Part shown: piece after piece, positions 11,875 to 23,187 of the stretch
How the letters are laid out: every line of letters starts with the position of its first letter
Position numbering within the stretch: position 1 is the stretch's first letter
From: Zea mays
Lineage: Eukaryota > Streptophyta > Magnoliopsida > Poales > Poaceae
Direction of reading: 5' to 3'
Length of the DNA stretch: 64,000 bases
Assembly: GCF_902167145.1 (NCBI RefSeq)
Contig: NC_050099.1
Coordinates: 15,266,434 to 15,330,433 of the forward strand
The notes under the pieces: generated by a model
The model's database searches: none
What the model was told of the DNA's origin: nothing
The model's input: only the letters and a program-made list of their open reading frames with translations
Made by a program: the position numbers and the translations under genes

Positions 11875-14253
11875 TTAGGCTTGGGTCTTAGGTACCCAAC
11901 TCATGTTGGGTCCTACAAGGTTAGTGCAAATATCCTTAGGGACCCAAATGCAAGTCCTGTCTCCCTTGCATTTTGCCCCTAACTTCCTAGCAACTATTTT
12001 CCTATCCTTTCTACAAATAGCAAAGGAAGTGTTTAAAGCACAATAAATTATAGAAGGTTCATTCACTACTTTCCTAGGAGCATGAATAACATTCTTTCTA
12101 GGCACATGAGCAATATTTCTCCTAGGCATATCCCTATCATGCTTATAAGAAGAACTAGAGGCAAACATGGCATGAGAATCATAAACATGTGAATCAAAAT
12201 CATTATAAGCATTTCTAGCATTTCTCCTATCATAATACATAAAAGCATGGTTCCTTTTAGCATTACTAGCCATAGGGGCCTTCCCTTTCTCCTTGACGAA
12301 GATGGGAGCCTTATGGCTTGTTAAGTTCTTGGCCTCTCTCTTGAAGCCAAGACCATCCTTAATTGAGGGGTGTCTACCAACCGTATAGGCATCCCTTGCA
12401 AATTTTATTTTATCAACTTCATTCTTGCTAGTCTTAAGTTGGGCATTAAGACTAGCCACTTCCTTATTTAATTTGGAAATTAAAACTAGATGTTCACTAC
12501 AGGCATCAACATCGAAATCCTTACACCTAGTGCAAATCTTAACATGTTATACACAAGAGTTAGATTTATTTGCTACTTCTAACTTAGCATTTAAATCATT
12601 GTTAACACCTTGTAAAGTAGAAATGGTTTCATGACAAGTAGATAGTTCATAAGAAAGCATTTCATTTCTTTTTACTTCTAAAGCATATGATTTTTGTGCC
12701 TCTACAAATTTATCATGTTCATCATACAATAAATCCTCCTGCTTTTCTAAAAGCCTATCCTTTTCATTCAATGCATCAATCAATTCATTGATTTTATCTA
12801 TCTTAGATCTATCTAAGCCCTTGAACAAGCATGAATAATCTATGTCATCATCACTAGACTCACTATCACTAGAAGAAGCATAAGTGGAGTCTTGAGTACT
12901 CACCTTCTTCTCCCTTGCCATAAGACATGTGAGACGCTCGTTGGGGAAGAGAGCCGATTTGTTGAAGGCAGTGGCGGCGAGTCCTTCATTGTCGGAGTCG
13001 GACGAGGAGCAATCCGAGTCCCACTCCTTGCCTAGATGCGCCTCGCCCTTTGCCTTCTTGTATTGCTTCTTCTTTTCTCTTTTGTTCCCCTTTTCCTGGT
13101 CACTTTCATTATCGGGACAGTTAGCGATAAAATGACCAAGCTTACCGCATTTGAAGCATGAGCGCTTCCCCTTGGTCTTGGTCTTGCTTGGCTGCCCCTT
13201 GCGACCATTTAGCGCCGTCTTGAATCTCTTGATGATGAGAGCCATCTCTTCATCGTTGAGTCCGGCCGCCTCAATTTGTGCCACCTTGCTAGGTAGCGCC
13301 TCCTTGCTTCGTGTTGCCTTGAGAGCGAGAGGTTGCGGCTCGTTGATCGGACCATTCAAGGCGTCGTCCACATATCTCGCCTCCTTGATCATCATTCGCC
13401 CGCTAACAAATTTCCCAAGAACTTCTTCGGGCGACATCTTGGTGTACCTGGGATTTTCACGTATATTGTTCACCAAGTGAGGATCAAGAACGGTAAATGA
13501 CCTTAGCATTAGGCGGACGACGTCGTGGTCCGTCCATCGCGTGCTCCCGTAGCTTCTTATCTTGTTGATAAGGGTCTTGAGCCGATTGTATGTTTGCGTT
13601 GGCTCCTCGCCCCTTATCATTGCGAACCGTCCAAGCTCGCCCTCCACCAACTCCATCTTGGTGAGTAAGGTGACGTCGTTCCCCTCATGAGAAATCTTGA
13701 GGGTGTCCCAGATTTGCTTGGCGTTATCCAAGCCGCTCACCTTATGGTATTCATTCCTGCACAAGGAAGCTAGAAGAACAGTAGTAGCTTGTGCATTCTT
13801 ATGAATTTGTTCATTAATGAACATGGGACTATCCGAACTATCAAAATGCATTCCACTCTCTACAATCTCCCATATACTAGGATGGAGAGAGAATAGGTGA
13901 CTACGCATTTTGTGGCTCCAAAATCCGTAGTCCTCCCCATCAAAGTGTGGGGGCTTGCCGAGTGGAATGGAAAGCAAATGTGAATTTGAACTATGCGGAA
14001 TACGAGAGTAGTCAAAAGAAAAGTTAGAATTAACCGGTTTCCTTTGTTTGTCGTAGTCGTCGTCCTTTTGGGAAGAAGAGGACTCATCGCTGTCGTAGTA
14101 GACGATCTCCTTGATGCGTCTTGTCTTCTTCTTCTTCCCATCTCTTCGCTTGTGGCCCGAGCCCGAGTCATTGGACTTGTCATCCCTTGGCTCGTTGACG
14201 AAGGACTCCTTCTCCTTGTCGTTGATCACAATTCCCTTCCCCTTAGGATCCAT
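11875..14253 (-). pseudogene. gag: Copia 1 gag with one in-frame stop
   Basis: The frame opens with MDPKGKGIVINDKEK at 14253, close to the primer binding site. It covers a UBN2-type capsid region (HFDGEDYGFWSHKM, WDTLKISHEGN, RRFAMI-like block) and a CCHC zinc knuckle CFKCGKLGHFIANC (about residue 365), then a long Asp/Ser-rich and probably coiled-coil tail. A TAA at 12547-12549 stops it at 568 aa. The same frame continues below that codon to the natural-looking end at 11875. Copia 2, although decayed, keeps coding sequence across the equivalent region (61530-61943), so the stop is likely a point mutation. A 568-aa truncated Gag keeping the capsid and zinc knuckle could still be made. Confidence 0.85.
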
Positions 14254-14289
14254 CTCTTCGGGCGGTTAGTCCCTTTCTTGAAGAGAACG

Positions 14290-14301
14290 GCTCCGATACC
14301 A
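14290..14301 (-). other. Primer binding site of Copia 1
   Basis: TGGTATCGGAGC on the minus strand, two bases inside the 5' LTR. It is complementary to the 3' end of initiator-Met tRNA, the usual primer of plant Copia elements. Confidence 0.85.
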
Positions 14302-14303
14302 AT

Positions 14304-15586
14304 TGAGAGCACCTAGAGGGGGGGGTGAATAGGTGATCCTGTAAAAACTTCAAACTTAAGCCACAAAAACTTGTTAAGTGTTAGCACGATTATTGCCAAG
14401 TGGCTAAGGTGAAGTCTCAACAATCTCAACAAAACACAGTACCACAAGAGAATCAAGCACAGAGTGACACAGTGGTTTTATCCCGTGGTTCGGCCAAGAC
14501 CAACGCTTGCCTACTCCACGTTGTGGCGTCCCAACGGACGAGGGTTGCAATCAACCCCTCTCAAGCGGTCCAAAGACCCACTTGAATACCACGGTGTTTT
14601 GTTTTCCTTTCACTATCCCGTTTGCAAGGAATCTCCACAAATTGGAGTCTCTTGCCCTTACAAGTATATGATCACAAATGAAACACAGAGTAAGGGAGGG
14701 AAGCAACACACACAAATCCACAGCAAAAGCGCACACACACGGCCAAGAATCAAGCTCACAAGACTATCTCAGAGTTCTCACTTAGAACAGAGCTCGAATC
14801 ACTTAGAAACACAAACGAATGCGCAGAGACTTAGTGTGGATGATCAAGAATGCTCAAAGGTTGCTTGTGTGTCTCCTCCATGCGCCTAGGGGCTCCTTTT
14901 ATAGCCCCAAGGCAGCTAGGAGCCGTTGAGAGCAAATCCGGAAGGCCATCTTTGCCTTCTGTCGTCGGGGGCACCGGACAGTCCGGTGCACACCGGACAC
15001 TGTCCGGTGCCCGATTTGTTTCCTTAAACGGCGAAGACGACCGTTGCAGACCGTTGGCAGATCTGGCTCTGTTGGCGCACCGGACATGTCCGGTGCACAC
15101 CGGACAGTCCGGTGCCGTCTTCCGACCGTTGGCTCGGCCACGTGTCCCGCGCGGATTGCGCGGCCGACCGTTGGCCCTGGCCGACCGTTGGCTCACCGGA
15201 CAGTCCGGTGCACACCGGACAGTCCGGTGAATTTTAGCCGTACGCCGCCGGCCAATTTCCCGAGAGCGGCCAGTTCGAGTCGCGCCAGCCTGGCACACCG
15301 GACACTGTCCGGTGCACACCGGACAGTCCGGTGCTCCAGACCGAGCTGGGTCTTCGCAGCACACAGCCAAGTCCCTTCTCCTTTTCTCTATTCTTCTTCT
15401 TTCTGTTTCTAACACTTAGACAGATATATTAGTACTTAAAACCAATGTACTAAGGCTTAGAAACATACCTTTACTTCATGATTTTCACCTTGTTCATCCA
15501 TGTACATAAATTCCCAATTAAGCACATGTGTTGGCACTCAATCACCAAAATACATAGAAATGGCCCAAGGGCACATTTCCCTTTCA
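14304..15586 (-). repeat. 5' LTR of Copia 1
   Basis: 1283 bp, almost identical to 6582-7866 and with the same eight-palindrome array at 14972-15333. It contains the presumed promoter driving gag-pol on the minus strand. Confidence 0.95.
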
Positions 15587-16869
15587 CATACCCCTTCCTC
15601 CCAAGCACGAACCAATTCATCAATCAAAGGCTCCATGTACATGCCCATTTTATTCCCCGGGTGTCCAGGAATTATCAACCACACGAATATTTTGTCTTTG
15701 AAAGCATACGCCGGGGGGAGATTGATGGGGATAACAAACACGGGCCAACATGTGTATGGGGCAGCGGTCATTCCATAGGGATTGAACCCATCTGTGGCCA
15801 GCGCAACACGAACATTATGAGCCTCTTTGGCTTTCTCATGGTGAATGGCATCAAAGTGGGTCCATGCTTCACCATCGGATGCGTGAACCATCTTGTCAGG
15901 ATTGTATCGTTTGCCTTTTTTGTGCCATGTCATCTGTTTCGCGGATTCCTCTGTCATGTATAGACACTGGATCCTCGGTATGAACGGAAGGTGGCGTAGG
16001 ATTGTCACGGGGATGTCGAGCTGCCTCTTCTGTCCATCACCAGAGTCTACCTCCATGAACCTAGACGATTTACACTTCGGACAGTACTTTGCCTCAGTGT
16101 ATTCTTTCCTAAATAGGACGCAAACCTTCGGACAAGCATGTATCTGCTCATACGTCATCTTGAGTGCACGAAGGAGTTTCTATGCCTCGTACATGCTCTT
16201 TGGCAGAACGTGATCCTCCGGAAGCAGGCTGCCAATAACTGTCAACAAACCATCGAAGGCGTCTCGACTCATGCTATACTGCGACTTGAACGCCATTATA
16301 TGCCCAATGACATCCAGTTGAGAAACCTTTGTCTTGCCGTGAAGGGGTTTCTGTGCCGCGTCAAACATGTCGTGGAATGTCTTTATGGTCGCCTCTGGCT
16401 CGTCCTCCATACGTCCTTCGGCGAACTGTGCCTCGTGATAGTCGTTCAACATGTCCGCTACCCCGGCATCAGCATCGTAATCCTCGACGCGTTGTCTCAC
16501 CACCTCCTCTCTCGTGTGATGCGCTTCACCATGGAAGATCCACCGAGTATAGTCCGACGTAAATCCATTCTTCCAAATATGTTCTACCATGGCCTTCTTT
16601 GTTTTCCTTTTCCTGTTGGCACATTTGCTGCACGGACAAGGGACTAGACTAGCTCCTTTAGCAGCTTCGCCAAATGCCCGTTCCACGAAAGCATCGGTCT
16701 TCCTAATTCATTCAGGGGTGACATCATTACGTCCTACGCGGCCCGTGTACATCCACTCACGGTCCTCCATCCTCTAACATATATAACCGAGTATAGTTTA
16801 ATATAGACATGTAATGCATGTACACTACGTTCCTACCTTCTAATAGGTGAGGATAGGTCCTAATCCCAC

Positions 16870-17070
16870 CCACGGTTGCGTAGATGGAGTTAGTTTCCAT
16901 GCTCTACTCCGATCCGAGATAGAATTTCGGCAGCACCTCCCCGCTGTTCTCCGGATACACGTCCTGGCAGGGAGAGTGTGCTGTCCGGAGAACAACAGGG
17001 AGGTGACGCCGAAACTCTATCTCAGACCGGAGTAGAGCATGAAACTAACACCATCTACGCAACTACGGGC
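16870..17070. repeat. Inverted repeat (~95-bp arms) upstream of the tnp2 ATG
   Basis: The left arm (about 16870-16962, starting CGGTTGCGTAGATGGAG) and the right arm (about 16976-17070, ending CATCTACGCAACTACGG) are imperfect reverse complements with a ~13-bp loop. It lies 100-300 bp upstream of the tnp2 start codon, in what should be the 5' untranslated region or first intron of the CACTA transcript. Confidence 0.75.
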
Positions 17071-17582
17071 TGTCCGAAAAACGTGGACTATTCGAAACTG
17101 ATACATTTGTAGATATGCAAAGATCCGCATATCTACACTGTATCTCTTTCGAACGGGAGACGTCTAACTGGGTTACGTGATCTACGACCATGATGCGGAA
17201 ATAGAGGTTATACCTAGGGTGGCGGTGGAGTCAGGCTAGTGGGGTTGTGGCGCGTCGGTGCAGTGGCGACGCGACGCGGTGCAGGCAGACCCGCAGCGGC
17301 TAGGAAGACAAGTATCTTCTCTGTAAAAAAGAAACACAAGTATGTTAATACAAAAAAATCGACAGCACCTCCCCTGTACGTTGAGGTTTTTAAAACCTGC
17401 AAATAAAACTAACAGCACGATGGCTGACATCCACACAGTAAGAAGAAATTCACCTAAAGTATACACTACTAGCAGTTGTCACATTTCTTATTTCCCATTG
17501 CAAGCCATCACAATGCTTCATGATGGAGATGCGAATAACTTGGTAGATCCACAACTACATGGTGAATTGACGCATAAAAAGT

Positions 17583-17990
17583 TTATACCTCGCGTGGGGG
17601 CGACGATGGTACGTGTGGCGTGGCCGGGCGGCTGTGGCGAGGGGCACGACGAGGGGCACGACGGCGCGGGCGCGGGCACGACGAGCGTGGCGGGCGCGGG
17701 TGAGGGGCACGGCGGGCGCGGCTGCGGGCACGGCGAGCACGACGAGCGCGGCGGGCGCGGGCGCGGGCACGGCGAGTGCGGCGGGCGCGGGCACGGCGAG
17801 CACGACGGCAGTGAGGGCGAGCACGGCGCGGCGGCGGTGAGGGCACGGCGGCACGCGTGTGAGTGGGTGGGCACGGCGGGCGGCCGGCACGGCCGTGGCG
17901 AGGGGCGGGCGCGGGGATGGGCGGCCGGACGGCGCGGCGAGGGGCGGGCGCGGCGGCGAGCGGACGGCGGCGCGCGGATGGCGGGGTGAG
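17583..17990. promoter_or_regulatory. GC-rich repetitive 5' region of the CACTA element
   Basis: About 400 bp made almost only of G and C with repeated GGGCGCGGGCACGGCGAGC-like units, in sharp contrast to the AT-rich sequence on both sides. It lies just downstream (on the minus strand) of the 5' subterminal repeats. Maize Spm has a GC-rich 'downstream control region' in the same place, whose methylation silences the element; equivalence here is inference. Frames on both strands through it are low-complexity and not genes. Confidence 0.6.
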
Positions 17991-18047
17991 AGAGAGTGAG
18001 ATGAGAGAAAGAAGGAGAAAGGAGAACCCGCGGGCGGTTTATTTCTC

Positions 18048-18275
18048 TTCTTTGCCGAGTGCCCGCGATTTGGCACTCGGCAAAGATTTTTTTAAAATTT
18101 TAAAATATTCTTTGCCGAGTGCCAGATCGCTGACACTCGGCAAAGTCTCCTTTACCGAGTGTCCCCTGGGCGGCACTCGGCAAATATACTTTTACAATTC
18201 TTTGCCGAGTGTCAACCAGCTGGCACTCGGCAAAGGCTGCTTTGTCGAGTGTCATTTCTTGACACTCGGCAAAGT
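18048..18275. repeat. Inner cluster of CACTA subterminal repeats
   Basis: Four pairs of TTTGCCGAGTG / CACTCGGCAAAG separated by AT-rich spacers. It mirrors the cluster at 30740-31073 across the palindrome at 18297-30715. Confidence 0.8.
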
Positions 18276-18296
18276 ATATTTTTATTTTTTTTATTT

Positions 18297-18485
18297 TTCC
18301 TACCAAAATTTTTGTGGTATGTTCCTACACTATATAGACCTACATGTACCATTTTGAGACAATTAGAAAATTGTTTTCTATAGCTAGTAGATTTAGTTTG
18401 TTTATTTGAATTTCTTCGAAAAAATCACATTTGAACTGCAGGTCACTCGAAACTTGGAAAACCGTGCATGCAAAAATGATATCCA
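18297..18485. repeat. Left part of a ~880-bp palindrome in the CACTA 5' end (before Gypsy II)
   Basis: This stretch and 30015-30275 were contiguous before Gypsy II inserted. Together they form one arm that is the reverse complement of 30276-30715, at roughly 90 percent identity by eye. Clear shared words include CTATAGCTAGTAGATTTAG and CCGTGCATGCAAAAATGATA. Confidence 0.85.
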
Positions 18486-18958
18486 TGTTGGAACTTGCTC
18501 TCAAGCGCAAGGAGGCCAACAAGGGTGAACAGTGGTGACAACAGGGTTACGTGCTAGGAGGCAATAGCTCTGTTAATCTGGCCTCTCACGGGCACTGTGC
18601 GGGGGTATTTATAGGTACCTGAGCGCCCAGCGCCTTGTGTTAAGGACGCATGTGCCCTCAGCTACCCAGGTTATCCCCAGAATATTCCCATAAAGCAGGG
18701 TTACAGACCGTAATTACAGGAATGCCTTTACAAATGAGGCCCGTAGCACACAGCGACCGCGCAGGGCCCGTTACAATGGGCCGGATCGTACGTGGGCCTC
18801 CGAACTGGACGAGGCCGCACGGTGGGAGGACCTCGTCGCAGGCCTTCGTCTGGCGTCGTACCGAGCGAAGGGTGTCCCTGCCCGTTTTGTCTTCGTCGGA
18901 CCGGCGGCACCGGCGAGGACTTCGAGCGGAGGGTGGCGGCTATGCCTTCGCCCCAACA
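18486..18958 (-). repeat. 3' LTR of Gypsy II
   Basis: Starts TGTTGGAACTTGC and ends GCCCCAACA. It is identical in length to 29542-30014 with two substitutions. Confidence 0.95.
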
Positions 18959-19159
18959 TTTGCCCTCCGAGGGACCAGTTCGACAAAGTCACCTGGTGCC
19001 GAAGACGTCGCTAGATGGCGGAGACGCTGCCCTCGCTCGAAGTGGTTCCGCGGGGGTTTTTGATGTGACCGTTGATTGACCGCGTACTGTTGGATTGCGG
19101 GTTTCCCGAAGCGCCGCGCTCTGTTGGATTACGGGTTTCCCGAAGAGCCGCGCCCTGCC

Positions 19160-19167
19160 TATAAAAG
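19160..19167 (+). promoter_or_regulatory. TATA box of the Gypsy II antisense gene
   Basis: TATAAAAG followed by a GC-rich leader, 165 bp upstream of the ATG at 19325. It lies 200 bp inside the 3' LTR and points into the element, against gag-pol. Confidence 0.65.
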
Positions 19168-19324
19168 GGGGCGGGGGCCGGCGCTTTTTGAACTTTACTT
19201 TCCGCGCTCCGCGAAAACCCTAGCCGCCCGCCGTCTTGCTGCTTGTCTGCACGCCGTGCTCTTGTTCGCCGGAGATCTGGCGCGAGTGAAGCAGACTGCC
19301 CGCCGCCGCCGACGGTACGTAGTG

Positions 19325-22300
19325 ATGCCGTCTTCCTCTTCTTCCGCTGCCGCTACGCCGCCGGCCGGTTCCTCGCCGCCGGCCGCCGCCTCGTCGGAGG
19401 AGACGCTGAGCAGTTTGATGCCGGAGGAGTTGCGCGCCGGCGATTCTGTTGATTTCGGCGTGTCGCGAATGTCGTCGGCCCGCGTGGAGGATATGCAGCG
19501 GTTGGGCTACTTCGGCGGCGGAGTTGCCCGTGCCCCGGGGACGGAGAAAGTCCCCGAGCCGGAGGGCGAGTTGGTTGTTTTCGAGGCGTTTTTCGCCGCC
19601 GGTCTCCGCTTGCCTGCACATCGGTTTGTTGGCGAAGTCCTGCGCAGGTTCAACGTGCAAATACATCAGCTGACGCCGAATGCCGTGGTGGCCCTGTCGA
19701 AGTATGTCTGGGCGACGACTTCGTACGGCGGACAGCCATCGGTCGAAGTTTTTGCGAAGCATTATTGTTTACACTGGTTGAAGAGGATGATCGGGGACGA
19801 AGTTGCTCAGTTTGGGTCCTGCACATTCACGCCGAAGACCGGCAAGACCACGATGCCAGTAGTCGAGTTGGTCCCTTGCGCCCGCAACAAGTGGGGCAAC
19901 TGGAATGAATTTTGGTTTTACGTTGCTGAGGGTACCGTCGAAGGCCACGAGGGACTTCCCGTGTCCGAGATGTGCTCTTATTTTTACTCGGCGTACCCGC
20001 CCTTTGAAGTGGCGGAGGATGACGTGGACGAAGGGGCCCTTTGGTGTGCCGCCGGCCAGAGTAGTGGGCGCGACTTGGTTGAAGAGTTTGTGGCGTACGG
20101 GGTATGGCCCTTGGCGCATGGTTGGGCGTTGGGCGAAGTATGCCCTCGCCAGATGCCTTTCCGTGGTGGAGAGATGGTGCGGAGTCCCGCCTTCGCGCTA
20201 AATCTGTGAAACCGTGATCCGGGCGCCTTCGTGCGTGAAGCTGAGGATGAGGCGGCGCGGATTGTTGGGCGTTATGTGCCGAGGACCGAGGGCCAGCGCA
20301 GCTGGGAGATCCGCGGGTCGAATGACCGTCTGAATAGGGTCTTCGAATTGAACCAACTGCCATATGACGGCTATCCTGGTCAAGACGACGCGGACCGCCG
20401 GGGGAAGAAACCGGTGGTGGAGACTAAAGACGACCCTGCGCCGGCGGCCGCCCCATCCTCTAAGAAGAGAAAACTAGGTACTGCCATAGGAGGACTTGGG
20501 GTTTCCGATGTGTTTGCTAGAGAGTTGATGAGGACATGCGCGGCCCCGGGGGAAAGGATGTCTTCGCCCGAGCTCCGGGAGTCTTCGGCTCGGATGCTGA
20601 AGGTTACCGGGGGCTGCTGGCCTAGGAATGTTCCTATCCCCCCCCCCCCCCGCGGCCGACGAAGACTCTTTTACATCTCGCATGGTTCGTAAATGGAGAG
20701 TTTTTCCTTACGGGCGGAATATTGCTGCTGTTGTGTCGGCAGTGATGGACAAGGATCGCCAGGGAGCTGCACAAAAGCGGCAGGCGGCCATCCGGCTTGT
20801 TGAAGCCAGGCCAAAGAGGCAGCGGTTGGGTGCGAAGGCTGCGGCCCCCGGCGGAGGCAAGCCGCCGCTGCCGGCGAAGTCGGGCGCCCCTGCATCTAGC
20901 AAGGTGCCGGAGGCAACGGCAGGCGCCGGGGGCTCCAAATCGGCAAAGGTGGTGCCGCCTGCCGGCGGAGTGGCGGAGGTCGCGAAGGCGGCCCAAGCGT
21001 TGCCGTTGTCAGGCAAACGCGTCGCCGACTTCGCCACCAACATTAGCGTGGACGACTATCTTGGTGGTAAGTCGCTGGGTTTTTTTTAATGTATTGTTGT
21101 TTTTTCGTTGATACGTTGCAGGGTCGGACGAAGGCCAACTTGTTATGGTTGCGCCTGCCGCGGCGACAGCGGTTGCTGCCACAACGCCGAAGGCGAAGGG
21201 CGGGGCTCTTAGCGCCGAAGGCGAGGTGTCGGCCCTCGCGGTTGTCATGGATGAGGCGGGCGCTGCGACCCGCCGGCTGAAGGAGGTGACAGAGGCGCTA
21301 AGTCAGGTCCGCTGAGCTGGACTTCGTTCCCCCCTTCTTTTTTTGGCTTGCTGGGGCCGCGGTCTTACGATTGCTCTGCAGGTGGCTGACTTCGCCAGCC
21401 GCACTGCGTCGGGGGCTCTCACGGCAGCTGTGGCTGCCGAAGTCGAGAGACTTCGGACACAACATGCTGACGCCGTCCGTGAGAAGTCGGCCGCCGACAG
21501 CAAGTGTCGCAAGCTGGCGGACAAGGTGGCCACGCTGGAGGGAGAGAAGGCTGACCTCCGGCGCCAGCTGGCGGGGGAGAGGAGGGAGACCAACGAGGCT
21601 CTTGTTAAGGCGCGGGCTGCGCAGGCGGAGGCTAACCTGGCACGAGCGGAGGGCAATCTTGCCAGGGAGCGCGCCGAGCAGCTGCAGGAGCGGCTCACCG
21701 CCCTGGAGAGCCGCGTGGAGAGGGCCGAGGCCATGTCGCGCGCGGAGGCGGAGCGGACGCGCCAGCTGCTTGTGGATACATACCGTGGGCTGGGCGCGGG
21801 GACCGGTGATTTCGAAGTGCCAGACCGGGAGTCCGGACTTCGCTGCCTGGAGTGGGTGCAGGAGGAGTTGCAGGCTCTCCCCACTGTCGTGGAGGGGTTT
21901 ATGGCGTATGCCTCCCTGGTCACCTGCGAGGGGGCGATGAATGCGCTCTCCCGGGAAGGGTGCCGGCACTTCGAGGTCTTCGACCAAGTCGAAGAAGATT
22001 TTGAGCGAGATATCTTTAAGGTTGAGGACCCCGTAGTGAAGGAATCCGCCGGAGCTATCTTCGCCCGGCTATGGGGCGAACACGGTCGCGAGGTGGTCAG
22101 AGAGCGGGCTGAAACGGCGAGGGTTCAGGTAACGTTTTCGAATGTTTGGTGTTTGTTGGATGTAGGCTGTGTGTGTTTGATGAGTTTGGTGTGTTTTGTC
22201 TTAGGCGGCGCGTGGCGAGAGGGTCGACGACTTCGGGGCGCTGAACAGCAAGCTATCTGACCCGGAGCCAGCCCCGGCGGAGGCCGTGCCTGGGCTCGTC

Positions 22301-23056
22301 CTGGGGCCGACCCCGGAGACTGCGGGAGACGCGCCAGGTGCCTCCGTAGCCGCTGCGGCCGGCGAAGGCCTGCCCCCAGAGGTCGCCGAAGTCGCACCTG
22401 ATGCCTCCGCGGCGGCTGCGCCGAGCGCCGTAGATCCCGCAGCGGTGGCGGCGGAGATAACAGCGGAAGCAACGGCGGAGCCAACGGCGGAGGCTCCCAC
22501 AGCGTCAGGGCCGTCGCAGGTGGCGTAGTGGGTGTAGAGGGTTGGGGAAATTTGTACATGTTACTGAATTTTGGTTGCTGCGCAGGTTCAAGATTTTGGG
22601 CCTGCGCACACAACCGCTACTACTAAAATTTTGGCGGCTTCGACCGCGGAAGATGGTAATGAATGTGGTGGGTCTGCATCTGAGTTTTTGGATTGTGCTG
22701 ACTCTGGGAGCTCGGTTGAGTGGACTGAGGAGTCGTCGGAGGAGGACTTGGACTACTTTGCGGCCTTGGATGTGGCTGCGGCGGAGGCTTCGCCGCACGT
22801 GACGGACGCAGGAGATGTGCCAGGTCCTAGCACCGGGCGACGACGACGAAGGGCGGTTGCGAAGCGTAGAGTTAGTGGGACGGAGGGGGCTCGGCTTCGT
22901 GTGAGTGGGACTGGCCGGCAGGAACTGTTGTCTTTGCCGGCCGCCGTGAATACGGGTGAAGGGGAACTGCGAAGTCTTTTTGCGGGTGAGGAGCTTAGGA
23001 TAATGTTATTTAATTATAGGGAGATGGGAATTATTCCTAAGGTTGAGCCGATGTAG
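19325..23056 (+). pseudogene. Antisense accessory gene of Gypsy II (PF04195-like domain plus coiled coil), about six exons
   Basis: Exon 1 from the ATG at 19325 encodes a Ser/Ala-rich leader, then a domain with FAAGLRLPAHRFVGEVLRRF, IHQLTPNAV and WNEFWFYVAEG, typical of the 'putative gypsy type transposon' family. A TGA at 20207-20209 (CGA-to-TGA type) and a frame change in a C run near 20640-20652 interrupt it; the frames on either side join naturally. Plausible introns with GT/AG ends lie at about 21068-21120, 21307-21381, 22129-22204 and 22519-22585. Exon 4 encodes a long heptad-rich coiled coil (AEVERLRTQHADAVREK onward), exon 5 an Ala/Pro-rich stretch, and the last exon an acidic block with a basic patch (GRRRRRAVAKRR), ending at 23056. 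Function unknown. The introns on this strand show that it was expressed as its own gene. Confidence 0.75.
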
Positions 23057-23187
23057 AGTGTGGTGCCCTCGCTTGTATATGTAGAGGCCTGTATGATGAA
23101 GTTGTGTGCCCTCGCTTGTATACGTGTGCGAAGGCATTGTATACTTTGTCTAGTATGTTTTGTTATGCTGTGCTGGTGTGATTATAG

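Larger units (their letters stand above)
6582..15586 (-). mobile_element. Copia 1: full-length Sirevirus-type Ty1/Copia retrotransposon
   Basis: Two LTRs (6582-7866 and 14304-15586) bound a gag-pol interior read on the minus strand. A 5-bp duplication CATAC flanks it (6577-6581 and 15587-15591). The primer binding site is complementary to initiator-Met tRNA, and the non-coding stretch before the 3' LTR has repeated polypurine tracts, a Sirevirus trait. The LTRs appear to differ only by one base (A/G in the CCAACGRACG context, near 6818) and by two G residues in a homopolymer, so insertion was very recent. It landed inside the Transposase_21 coding region of the CACTA element. Confidence 0.95.
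4831..16770 (-). pseudogene. CACTA tnp2-type transposase gene, interrupted by Copia 1 and multiply mutated
   Basis: The ATG at 16770 opens a Transpos_assoc-like domain (EWMYTGR, then CPCSKCANRKRK and HIWKNGF). The Transposase_21 core follows (16158-15592) and continues on the other side of Copia 1 from 6581 (FPAYGLFCAWCVHGKFPCP, HRQFL). A DUF4218-like region (5694-5095) contains NPMQHLILHLLYEARMGGPV and an acidic tail ends at 4831. Lesions are a TGA at 16708-16710, TAG at 16180-16182, TGA at 6099-6101, TAG at 5940-5942, a one-base loss in a G run near 5866, and a TAG near 5704. Little DUF4216 sequence is left between 5095 and 5070, so that domain looks deleted. Tnp2/TnpD is the catalytic transposase of CACTA elements; this copy cannot encode it. 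Confidence 0.85.

Noticed and set aside
14290..14301. Possible tRNA gene at the initiator-Met match
   Set aside because: Only the short primer-binding stretch matches; no cloverleaf is present.
17342..18076. Long GC-rich frames on both strands
   Set aside because: Low-complexity Gly/Ala/Arg or Pro/Ala translations caused by GC content; no domain, and they fall in the CACTA 5' control region.
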